Shown one piece after another: positions 41,884-48,605 of a stretch of 64,000 nt of DNA. A model generated the notes under the pieces. It saw nothing but the letters and a program-made list of their open reading frames with translations, had not been told where the DNA came from and did not search any database. Numbering within the stretch: position 1 is the first letter of the stretch; each line of letters starts with the position of its first letter. Source of the DNA: a virus; IMG/VR virus record IMGVR_UViG_3300028874_000014, positions 1 to 64,000 of that record, one strand, 5' to 3'. The translations under genes were made by a program, and so were the position numbers.

Positions 41884-42918
41884 ATGACAATAAAAAAAGG
41901 TGCATATTTCACCGATATTCATTTTGGGCGTCGTTCTAATGACATCGTCCACAATCAAGACTGTCTTGATTTTATAGAATGGTTTTGTAGCAATGTACGT
42001 AAAGATCCGTCGGTCACATACATTGCTTTTTTAGGCGACTATTTTGAAAGTCGTTCTAATATCAACATCTTAACATTGACCATGGCCTACAAAGCATTAA
42101 AAATGCTCAATGAATTAAGACTTCCTATTTATTTTGTAGTCGGTAATCATGATCTACATCGGCGCTCAACTAGAGAAATATTTTCTACTGAAGTGTTTGG
42201 ACAATTTTCAAATATTACATTGATCAATGAACCTCTAGTCGTAGAAGAAAAAATCATGTTCTCGCCATTTTTATTTCCAGATGAATATGCGGCCCTCTCA
42301 AAGTATAAAGATATCCCGGTTTTTGCTGGGCATTTCGAATTTAGAAATTTTATGATTACTGGATACAATCTTGTATTAGAGCATGGACCAGATCATACAT
42401 TATTCAAGAACCAAACAAAGATATTTTCTGGCCATTTTCATAAACGTCAATCTAAAGATAATGTTGTGTATTTAGGAAATACATTTCCTATGGATTTCGG
42501 CGACGCTGGTGATTTATCTAGAGGCATGATGACATATGATCACGATGAAGATAGAGTGGAGTTTTTAGATTGGCATGAATGTCCGTCATACTTAAAAACT
42601 ACTTTGAGTAAAGCTCTAGCTGATGAATGGCAGATTATCCCAAATAAAAAAATGAGAGTAATCTGCACTAATGATATCGAGATCAGCTATTCGGAAGCCC
42701 AATTAATAAAAGAGACATTGAAAGAGACATATGATTTTAGAGAATTTAGGTTAGAAGAAAATCATACTGATCGGAAAGATGCTTTAGAAAATGGAGAGAT
42801 AGAAGAAAATGATGTTGCTCTTTCAATCGATGAAATCGTAATCAATTCATTATCCGAAATAAAAGAACTAAAATCAATAGACAATAAAAAATTAATCGAA
42901 TTATATAAAAAACTATAA
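41884..42918 (+). CDS. Recombination nuclease gp47-like (SbcD/Mre11)
   Basis: Metallophosphoesterase subunit of the gp46/47 complex that resects DNA ends for recombination-dependent replication. All phosphodiesterase motifs are present: YFTDIHFG, FLGDYFES, VGNHDLHRR, FAGHFEF and FSGHFHKRQ. The 344 aa length matches T4 gp47 (339). Its stop overlaps the gp46 start (TAATG). Confidence 0.92.
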   Translation: MTIKKGAYFTDIHFGRRSNDIVHNQDCLDFIEWFCSNVRKDPSVTYIAFLGDYFESRSNINILTLTMAYKALKMLNELRLPIYFVVGNHDLHRRSTREIFSTEVFGQFSNITLINEPLVVEEKIMFSPFLFPDEYAALSKYKDIPVFAGHFEFRNFMITGYNLVLEHGPDHTLFKNQTKIFSGHFHKRQSKDNVVYLGNTFPMDFGDAGDLSRGMMTYDHDEDRVEFLDWHECPSYLKTTLSKALADEWQIIPNKKMRVICTNDIEISYSEAQLIKETLKETYDFREFRLEENHTDRKDALENGEIEENDVALSIDEIVINSLSEIKELKSIDNKKLIELYKKL

Positions 42919-44663
42919 TGCATTTTGTACTTAAAACCCTTTGGATCCGCAATTTTTTGGGATTTGGAAATAAGCTGACTGAAATAGATCTACAAACTCC
43001 AGGCACATTACTGATCGTCGGAGAAAATATAGATCGAGGAGGTGCTAATGGATGTGGAAAATCAACAATCACTAATGCTATCAGCTATGCACTATACAAC
43101 AAACCGCTTGATCAAATTGGTAAAGAACTCCTAATCAACACAACAAATAATTCTAAGAATACCACAATGGAAGTTATTCTTGAATTTGCTGTCGGTGATA
43201 TCAATTATAAAATCAAACGCGGTAGAGGTGCCGATTATGATACTAAACTATACATCGATGGTTTAGATAAAACACCAGATTCAATTGATAATATCAATAA
43301 AGCAATAGTGAATATTGTTGGTGTCAGTTATGAGTTATTCAGGCGGACTGTTGTATTTCGTGGTGGAGATGTTCCATTTTTTGAGATGCCATTAAGTCAA
43401 CAACGTGGATTGATTGAAGAGCTATTTAAAATTACCACATTAAGTGAAAAAGCAGAAACCCTTAAAAAATTAAATCAAAATCTAGAAAAAGACCTTGAAG
43501 TTTTAGCTGCTCAAATCCTTGCTCAAGAAAAAGCAAGAGATCTTAGAACTAAACACATCAGTGAACATCAAGCTCGACTTCTTAAATGGGAAGCTGATAA
43601 AGCATCGACTGAATCTAGATTATCAAATTTAATAAAATCATTAAGTACTATCGATTATGATGAACAAGAACAAATTCTTAAAGCCATCGAAGAAATCGAG
43701 CCTGAGTATAAAAAAGCAGAAACAAATAAAGTTTCACTCGAGAAAGAATATTTAGCATTAGAAAAACATCTCATTAAAATAAAGAGCGAACTCAAACACC
43801 TAGAAGAACAGAAATGTCCATACTGTCTTCAAAAATTTGAAGGTGGCGAATCTAAAATTGTAGAACTAAAACTTGATATAGAAACATCAAACAAAAAATA
43901 TCAAGATCTAGAATTTCATATATCTACTCAACATGATATAGCATATGAAGCCAAACAAAAACTTGATGAATTAAAACCAATAGCAAAATACTCCTCTATC
44001 CGGCTTTTGTTAGCGGAGAAACAAAATATAATAACTTATGAATCTCAATTTTTAGCTAATGCGTCTAGCGTCAATCCACATATTGAAGCATACGAATCAT
44101 TATTGAATGAACAAGAAGGTGTAGTAGATTATGAAAAACTTGATGAATACAAATCAGAATTGGAACATCAAAAGTTCCTACTTAAATTACTGATTGATAA
44201 AAATTCGTTCATTAGAAAAAAAATCATTAATAGGTCTGTCCCATTTTTAAACAAACAGATCCATTATCATTCTAAGCAACTCGGTTTGCCACATATAGTC
44301 AGCTTCAATCCTGACATGTCCTGTGCGATCTCAGAGTATGGACGAGTGCTAGACTACGGTAATCTATCAGGTGGTGAAAAGAAGCGCCTAAACCTTTCCC
44401 TATCGTTAGCCTTTAGGGATATGCTTCATCATCTCCATTCTAGTATCAACATGCTGATTCTTGATGAAGTTGATGCTGGTGCAATGGATGTCATTGGTGT
44501 TGAAGCTATTATTAAAGCTGTAAGATTTAAAGCCTCTGAAGAACCACTAATGGCAGTTTGGATCATTAGCCATCGGCCAGAATGTCAAGGCCGATTTGAT
44601 CGTGAAATGACGGTAAGATTCGAAAATGGATTTTCTAATATCGACAGAATAGAGACACTATAA
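42918..44663 (+). CDS. Recombination ATPase gp46-like (SbcC/Rad50)
   Basis: SMC-like ATPase partner of gp47. Walker A GANGCGKST, two coiled-coil arms, zinc hook CPYC near residue 300, ABC signature NLSGGEKKR and Walker B MLILDEVDAG are all present. 581 aa against 560 in T4. Translationally coupled to gp47 through a 1-nt overlap. Confidence 0.93.
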   Translation: MHFVLKTLWIRNFLGFGNKLTEIDLQTPGTLLIVGENIDRGGANGCGKSTITNAISYALYNKPLDQIGKELLINTTNNSKNTTMEVILEFAVGDINYKIKRGRGADYDTKLYIDGLDKTPDSIDNINKAIVNIVGVSYELFRRTVVFRGGDVPFFEMPLSQQRGLIEELFKITTLSEKAETLKKLNQNLEKDLEVLAAQILAQEKARDLRTKHISEHQARLLKWEADKASTESRLSNLIKSLSTIDYDEQEQILKAIEEIEPEYKKAETNKVSLEKEYLALEKHLIKIKSELKHLEEQKCPYCLQKFEGGESKIVELKLDIETSNKKYQDLEFHISTQHDIAYEAKQKLDELKPIAKYSSIRLLLAEKQNIITYESQFLANASSVNPHIEAYESLLNEQEGVVDYEKLDEYKSELEHQKFLLKLLIDKNSFIRKKIINRSVPFLNKQIHYHSKQLGLPHIVSFNPDMSCAISEYGRVLDYGNLSGGEKKRLNLSLSLAFRDMLHHLHSSINMLILDEVDAGAMDVIGVEAIIKAVRFKASEEPLMAVWIISHRPECQGRFDREMTVRFENGFSNIDRIETL

Positions 44664-44666
44664 ATA
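44659..44666 (+). promoter_or_regulatory. T4-type late promoter (TATAAATA)
   Basis: Exact TATAAATA overlapping the end of gp46. It lies only 3 nt before the ATG at 44670, so transcripts from it would begin near that codon and serve mainly the nuclease gene downstream. Confidence 0.55.
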
Positions 44667-44669
44667 CTC

Positions 44670-44956
44670 ATGAACAATAACGGAACTTTTGTAGCAGTAA
44701 GATTTAGAGAAGATATTGTTGTGTGTTGAAACTTGCATCTGACCTGTTGTCTGATAGACATTACATGCTGCGAGAACAATTTGATGCAACTCACGACTTT
44801 GAAGAATATATTCCTCACATAACACTATCATATGATATAGGTGATTTTGATGTTTCTAAATTACCAGATATCAGGGCGGTTCTTCCTGATCTTTACATAG
44901 TCTCAGAGTTCAATGAGGAATTAAAAGATGTCGGAAGTATTAGTCAAGAAGCCTAA
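44670..44956 (+). pseudogene. Remnant of a 2H phosphoesterase (T4 57B/Acb1-like)
   Basis: The first 19 codons (44670-44729) read MNNNGTFVAVRFREDIVVC then stop. In another frame the sequence continues from about 44714 as CCVLKLASDLLSDRHYML ... DFEEYIPHITLSYDIGDFD to 44956. The HITL box with the LSYDIGDFD context is the second H-x-T motif of 2H phosphoesterases and resembles the C-terminal half of T4-type 57B/Acb1 proteins, which degrade cyclic-nucleotide signals. The first H-x-T half is missing, so an internal, out-of-frame deletion seems to have inactivated it. A 77-aa product from GTG 44723 could still be made. Confidence 0.6.
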
Positions 44957-45473
44957 GAAGAGAGTTAATGGTAAAGCTAAAGGCGGATCAAATGAATTAA
45001 AGGTATCAAAGCTTTTAACTGAAGCTTTGACCCCTCTCAAGTTCAAAAGGTCTCAGCAATCTGGTGCTATAGTAGGTGGAATGAATTCCAAAACAGCCGG
45101 TGATTATAGTAAGCTCACACTTGCTTTATTCACTGGCGATGTTGTTCCAACAAATGAATGCGTAGACGGAAATCCACGATTTAAATTTGTTGTTGAATGT
45201 AAAGCATATAAAGATGCGGAACGCATGGAAGCTTTATTTGGAACTTCTAAAATATATGAATGGATCAAAGAGGCCGCAATTGATGCTGCCAAAGTTGATA
45301 AGCGCGGAATTCTAATTTGTAAATGGAACAACACCAGCCAGTATTCCGTAGTAGAACCAGATATCATTCTCCCAGATGGAATATCATATTTAACTTTGAT
45401 CAATGGGATTAAAGTTTGTTTGTTGGAAGAGTTGTTAAAATATCCTGATTTTTGGATGTCAGATGTCAGATAA
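44928..45473 (+). CDS. PD-(D/E)XK nuclease-like protein
   Basis: The start overlaps the remnant before it. Pattern: GGSNELKVSKLLTEAL (helix with Glu), KFKRSQQSGAIVGG, then AGDYSK/FTGDVV acidic residue(s) and FKFVVECKAY, the E-x-K motif, consistent with Holliday-junction-resolvase or restriction-like folds. 181 aa. Position just after gp46/47 suggests a recombination or DNA-processing job, possibly replacing T4 endonuclease VII (inference). Confidence 0.65.
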   Translation: MSEVLVKKPKKRVNGKAKGGSNELKVSKLLTEALTPLKFKRSQQSGAIVGGMNSKTAGDYSKLTLALFTGDVVPTNECVDGNPRFKFVVECKAYKDAERMEALFGTSKIYEWIKEAAIDAAKVDKRGILICKWNNTSQYSVVEPDIILPDGISYLTLINGIKVCLLEELLKYPDFWMSDVR

Positions 45474-46137
45474 ATTTCAACACACCAAAACAAAAAGGGA
45501 GTATAATAGGCAATCAAATGATTTACCATATCGAACAGATATAGTTAAATTGAATAATCGTTTCGATGATCTGGCTCGTCAAATTATAATTACATATAAG
45601 ACATATTCAGACATCGAGGAAAAGATAGCTCCTCTAGTAGCTCGTAATTCAAGTAATACTTCATTTTTTCTAACGAGAGAATGGATCGATGAACAAATAA
45701 AAAATTCATACAATATGAATCCCAGTATGTATCGTCGTCTATTAGAGAATATTGAAAAGTTTTACCAGAAACATAAATCATCCAAGAGACTCCCAAGTCC
45801 ACACATCATCAGCCATAGGTCAGTCCATTTTGGTGAAGGTTTATTTGAAATAAAACCAATTGATGTTACTAAGTATTTAGAAGCAACAAAAGATCATATT
45901 CGAAATTTTAAAGTTAATTCAGTACATCAAATCAATGTTGATGGAATTAACTCTTTTTATATTGAGAATATGAGATATGCTAAATATAGGTATATGATTT
46001 TACGTCCTAAGTTAGGAAAATCTGGAGCACCTATGCCAGATAAATGGGAGATTCTCCTATTCACTTCTGATTTAGGATATAATGTCGAACATATCGACAC
46101 AGAGAAGAATCCCAGATATAATGGGAATATACAATAA
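45463..46137 (+). CDS. Hypothetical protein, 224 aa
   Basis: Not recognised. It overlaps the nuclease gene by 11 nt, so it is co-translated. A basic N-terminus (HTKTKREYNRQ), a helical middle and a C-terminal alpha/beta region with YRYMILRPKLGKSG and DKWEILLFTSDLGYNVEHI. No signal peptide or membrane segment. Confidence 0.6.
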   Translation: MSDKFQHTKTKREYNRQSNDLPYRTDIVKLNNRFDDLARQIIITYKTYSDIEEKIAPLVARNSSNTSFFLTREWIDEQIKNSYNMNPSMYRRLLENIEKFYQKHKSSKRLPSPHIISHRSVHFGEGLFEIKPIDVTKYLEATKDHIRNFKVNSVHQINVDGINSFYIENMRYAKYRYMILRPKLGKSGAPMPDKWEILLFTSDLGYNVEHIDTEKNPRYNGNIQ

Positions 46138-46157
46138 CAATAACAATAAAAAATAAT

Positions 46158-46382
46158 ATGAATACTAAACTCTGCAGAAAGCTTCGTAAGATTGCTAAAC
46201 AAATGGCTACCGCTGAACAGACATATCAGGAATCAGATAATTATAGATCTCGTCTAGAGAAACTTCCTGATGGCCAAATGACTATTGTCCAAGATAAAGT
46301 ACAAGGCACAATTCGTTTAGATCCAAAATGCGCTCGTGCTCTTTATAAGAGATTTAAGAAGGAAGCTAAAAAAGCTAAGTAA
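46158..46382 (+). CDS. Small basic protein, 74 aa
   Basis: Function unknown. Lys/Arg-rich at both ends (KLCRKLRKIAKQ and RALYKRFKKEAKKAK), which suggests nucleic-acid binding. It is the last gene of the gp55-gp46 unit and ends just before a terminator. Confidence 0.55.
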   Translation: MNTKLCRKLRKIAKQMATAEQTYQESDNYRSRLEKLPDGQMTIVQDKVQGTIRLDPKCARALYKRFKKEAKKAK

Positions 46383-46385
46383 TAC

Positions 46386-46426
46386 AAAATGGTATCAAAA
46401 ATGGTATCAAAAATGATACCATTTTT
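46386..46426 (+). terminator. Terminator with duplicated left arm
   Basis: AAAATGGTATCA occurs twice in tandem (46386-46397, 46398-46409), followed by loop AAAA and TGATACCATTTTT (46414-46426). Either copy can pair with the right arm; the nearer copy gives a compact hairpin. Confidence 0.82.
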
Positions 46427-46429
46427 CCC

Positions 46430-46920
46430 ACACTCATATTCCATGTAGTAATTTTCATGTCGGAGTCGTTAACCTCCATGAGTCGGTGAGGTCTGCTATG
46501 AGAGACCAAGAATCCGTACACAACCCCGAGTACGCGAGAGGCACCATAATCGTCGTTAAGAAGAACAATCAAATATCCATATATTGTCGCTCGGTTAAGT
46601 GTTTAACAAATAAATTCCTAGATGAAGTCACAAAGACTTCAGGAGTAGAATGAATTTTGGTTAATAATTCTACTTGGTATGCGTCACTGAATGCAGTCCA
46701 CACAAATCCTGATAAAGCAGTACCTAGGCAGGTTGAAGAAATTCTGAAGTGTGAAACCAAAAATTGCTTAATGTAATTTGACCCGCGCCGAAAGGCGCCA
46801 GGGCATCCTAAGAGAATCTTAGAAGACAATAAATTAAATAGAATAAATGATTCGACTCGACTTAATAAAAAAAGAAAAAATTCAGAAGGAATTAAGTCGA
46901 GTCGCTAGACCTCGATCTTA
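46430..46920. ncRNA. Candidate structured non-coding RNA, class unknown
   Basis: This stretch, with its flanks to 47070 the only long gap without a supported gene, is full of local stems: GGTCT/AGACC near 46490-46505, CGTAC/GTACG near 46515-46533, GAAGTC/GACTTC at 46624-46640, GTAGAA/TTCTAC near 46645-46672, GCGCC-GAAA-GGCGC near 46785-46800 with a GNRA tetraloop on the + strand, CTAAGA/TCTTAG near 46807-46822 and a 14-bp perfect repeat at 46853/46891. Weak minus-strand frames exist but break up. No tRNA or tmRNA ends were recognised. It may be a novel RNA or a decayed gene. Confidence 0.4.
46853..46904. repeat. 14-bp perfect inverted repeat
   Basis: CGACTCGACTTAAT (46853-46866) and ATTAAGTCGAGTCG (46891-46904) separated by 24 nt of A-rich sequence. 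Confidence 0.85.
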
Positions 46921-47014
46921 ACTTCCTTCTTACACTGAGCTACGCGAAGTGTATATCTTAGATCAATATATAAATTTCTATATTTACCTATATACAAGCT
47001 ATGAGGCGCTTGTA

Positions 47015-47054
47015 GGAAAATGGAATTGCTAAAAGCCCGGCAATTCCATTTTCC
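47015..47054 (-). terminator. Terminator of the minus-strand chaperone gene
   Basis: Perfect 15-bp stem GGAAAATGGAATTGC/GCAATTCCATTTTCC with a 10-nt loop, 16 nt downstream of the stop of the frameshift extension at 47071. Confidence 0.8.
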
Positions 47055-47070
47055 GGAATTTTTTGAATAA

Positions 47071-47307
47071 TCAAATAGACATAACTGCTTGAGGATTATC
47101 TTTTGCATTTTTAATCTGTCTATTAACCAGATCAGCAACAACTTCTCTTTCTCCAGCAGACATATCTAGTGCTTCATGATAGCCAAGCCCACCGCGCATA
47201 AAATAGACTAGTTCTAACACCGAAGTTAGGATATTCCTGGTCTCATTTCCTAACTGGCTGATATATTCACCAATTTGACCAGGATTACCTGTTTTGATTA
47301 TCCTGAA
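47071..47307 (-). CDS. -1 frame extension of the tail chaperone (78 codons)
   Basis: After the slippery run at 47307-47313 the -1 frame is open for 78 codons to TGA at 47071-47073: FRIIKTGNPGQIGEYISQLG ... continuing ELVYFMRGGLGYHEALDMSA, then a C-terminal helix (REVVADLVNRQIKNAKDN). No start codon lies in the first third, so it should be made only as a C-terminal extension, giving a 340-aa fusion with the upstream protein. The G/GT pair of lambda-like tail chaperones has this layout. Confidence 0.72.
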   Translation of the reverse strand, partial: FRIIKTGNPGQIGEYISQLGNETRNILTSVLELVYFMRGGLGYHEALDMSAGEREVVADLVNRQIKNAKDNPQAVMSI

Positions 47308-48092
47308 AAAAAATTTACAGGATTGAGAGGCAATTCAATAGTCATAACCTCTCCACAATCTTTACATATTACATCTTGCTCAAATTTTGGACCCCATTCA
47401 TTTGAGCTATCTAATGCATCAGCGACATCACTAATATAAGGAGCTGGTGCAGATTCAACCCATTCCTTAATCATTGCCTTATCAGAAATCCCATCGATAT
47501 TATCAATCATATTCAATAAATTCTTGACCATATTTTCTTGAATATCTAATGCAGTTGGAACATCTTTATTTGTTGCTTGCAATAAATCGACAATATGTTT
47601 AAATCTAATAGGTTCTAAAGTTACTACTTGTTCATTAGGTAGAATTACTGAATATCGTTGACCGATCGTAGTAGGATCTAATTCACGAATACCCATAATG
47701 ATTTGTTCAATATCTACTTCATAGGTATGATCTTTACTATCTTTACATTTGTGATTTGCATCAACTCGAAATTTTGGTCCATATGTCACAACACGTAAGA
47801 AACACATCAACGCATCGATATCACGACCAAATAACTCCATTGGGTTTCTGATATCTTCAACACACTCAGCTAAGACTTCTCTTACTGCAGTTCCACTGAA
47901 TAACATATCTGGATTTTTAATCTTTATTTCTGCTAATGCAGACATAGGCCGGACATGAACTTCTCCATCTCTACATATATCTGAAATTTCGCCATTTTTG
48001 TATAGATATCCGCCAGAAGGCAATTTGAAAATCCGCCCAGGCAATTTTATTTTTGCCATCAACGGATTTGTAACTGGAGCTCTTTGTTCCAT
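47298..48092 (-). CDS. Baseplate-hub/tail chaperone, gp26-like (PF12322 type)
   Basis: A 264-aa protein with the opening plan MAKIKLPGRIFKLPSGGYLY, then RPMSALAEIKIKNPDMLFSG and a DIDALMCFLRVVTYGP region, which I assign to the T4 gp26-type baseplate-assembly family. A His/Cys cluster (NHKCKDSKDH and CKDCGE) may bind zinc. The gene lies beside the tape-measure gene and carries a slippery run just before its stop, features of tail-assembly chaperones that coat the tape measure before tube assembly. A CATAAATA promoter and AAGGA Shine-Dalgarno precede it. Confidence 0.7.
   Translation of the reverse strand: MEQRAPVTNPLMAKIKLPGRIFKLPSGGYLYKNGEISDICRDGEVHVRPMSALAEIKIKNPDMLFSGTAVREVLAECVEDIRNPMELFGRDIDALMCFLRVVTYGPKFRVDANHKCKDSKDHTYEVDIEQIIMGIRELDPTTIGQRYSVILPNEQVVTLEPIRFKHIVDLLQATNKDVPTALDIQENMVKNLLNMIDNIDGISDKAMIKEWVESAPAPYISDVADALDSSNEWGPKFEQDVICKDCGEVMTIELPLNPVNFFSG
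47301..47315 (-). promoter_or_regulatory. Predicted -1 frameshift site (T-TTT-TTT)
   Basis: On the minus strand the 0-frame codons read GTA AAT TTT TTT TCA GGA TAA. The T run gives an ideal X-XXY-YYZ heptamer three codons before the stop; a -1 slip enters the 78-codon open frame. No strong downstream pseudoknot was worked out. Confidence 0.72.
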
Positions 48093-48117
48093 AGTATTCC
48101 TTATAGGTATTCGAAAT

Positions 48118-48125
48118 TATTTATG
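48118..48125 (-). promoter_or_regulatory. Late-promoter-like motif (CATAAATA)
   Basis: Reverse-strand ATAAATA core, 26 nt before the chaperone start at 48092 and overlapping the end of the 134-aa gene. Confidence 0.5.
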
Positions 48126-48126
48126 A

Positions 48127-48531
48127 TTATTTTATTGCCTGGAATTTGAGTCTTTTATCAGGCGGAATAATTTTGTTTAATGCCTGTATTGATTCTTTAG
48201 TCAGTGAAATGTTCCTATATGGCATAGGAACAATCTTCCATAATGGGCATTGTTTAATAATCCCATATGTCACCAATAATGGAAGACCTTGGATAAGTCG
48301 AGGCCTGTTGACTTCGAAAATCCATCTAATGAAATATTCTTTTGCTAATTCTGGAAGTAAATCCAATTTCAACCCGCCCATAGTCAACATCTTTTGATTG
48401 ATGCCAGGCAAAAACATCACGGCGTGTTTAGCAATGAAGTCATTGAAGTTCATCTGTGCCGGATCAAAAACTAATTTCTCAGTTTCTGTTTGGTTTGATT
48501 TAGAACTGGATGATTTATGGTATGGGTTCAT
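48127..48531 (-). CDS. Hypothetical tail-assembly protein, 134 aa
   Basis: Start set at ATG 48531 rather than the in-frame GTG 48546; neither has a clear Shine-Dalgarno sequence. The middle FNDFIAKHAVMFLPGINQKMLTM and a LAKEYFIRWIFEVNRPRLI segment look helical; the rest is unrecognised. It is transcribed with the gp26-like chaperone and divergently from the tape measure, so a role in tail assembly is likely. Confidence 0.55.
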   Translation of the reverse strand: MNPYHKSSSSKSNQTETEKLVFDPAQMNFNDFIAKHAVMFLPGINQKMLTMGGLKLDLLPELAKEYFIRWIFEVNRPRLIQGLPLLVTYGIIKQCPLWKIVPMPYRNISLTKESIQALNKIIPPDKRLKFQAIK

Positions 48532-48536
48532 ATTAT

Positions 48537-48544
48537 TATTTATC
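48537..48544 (-). promoter_or_regulatory. Late-promoter-like motif (GATAAATA)
   Basis: Reverse-strand core very close to the start of the 134-aa gene; it forms a divergent pair with the motif at 48569 on the + strand. Its closeness to the start makes use uncertain. Confidence 0.4.
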
Positions 48545-48568
48545 ACTTATTAAAGGAGGCCAAAAATC

Positions 48569-48576
48569 AATAAATA
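48569..48576 (+). promoter_or_regulatory. Late-promoter-like motif (AATAAATA)
   Basis: ATAAATA core 29 nt before the tape-measure gene. Confidence 0.55.
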
Positions 48577-48605
48577 AAGAATACTAATAGGAAAAGGGTA
48601 TTTGA

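Noticed and set aside
46375-46829. Two minus-strand reading frames of 65 and 86 codons in the intergenic region
   Set aside because: They start at weak codons without Shine-Dalgarno sequences, break between frames and coincide with strong palindromes; kept only as a possible decayed gene.
46840-46980. tRNA or tmRNA end: reverse strand GCGTAGCTCAGTGTAAG resembles a D-arm and + strand ATTCGACTCGAC resembles tmRNA/T-loop sequence
   Set aside because: No matching acceptor stem, anticodon arm or T-arm at the right spacing, and no tag-peptide frame ending in an Ala-Ala-type tail could be found.
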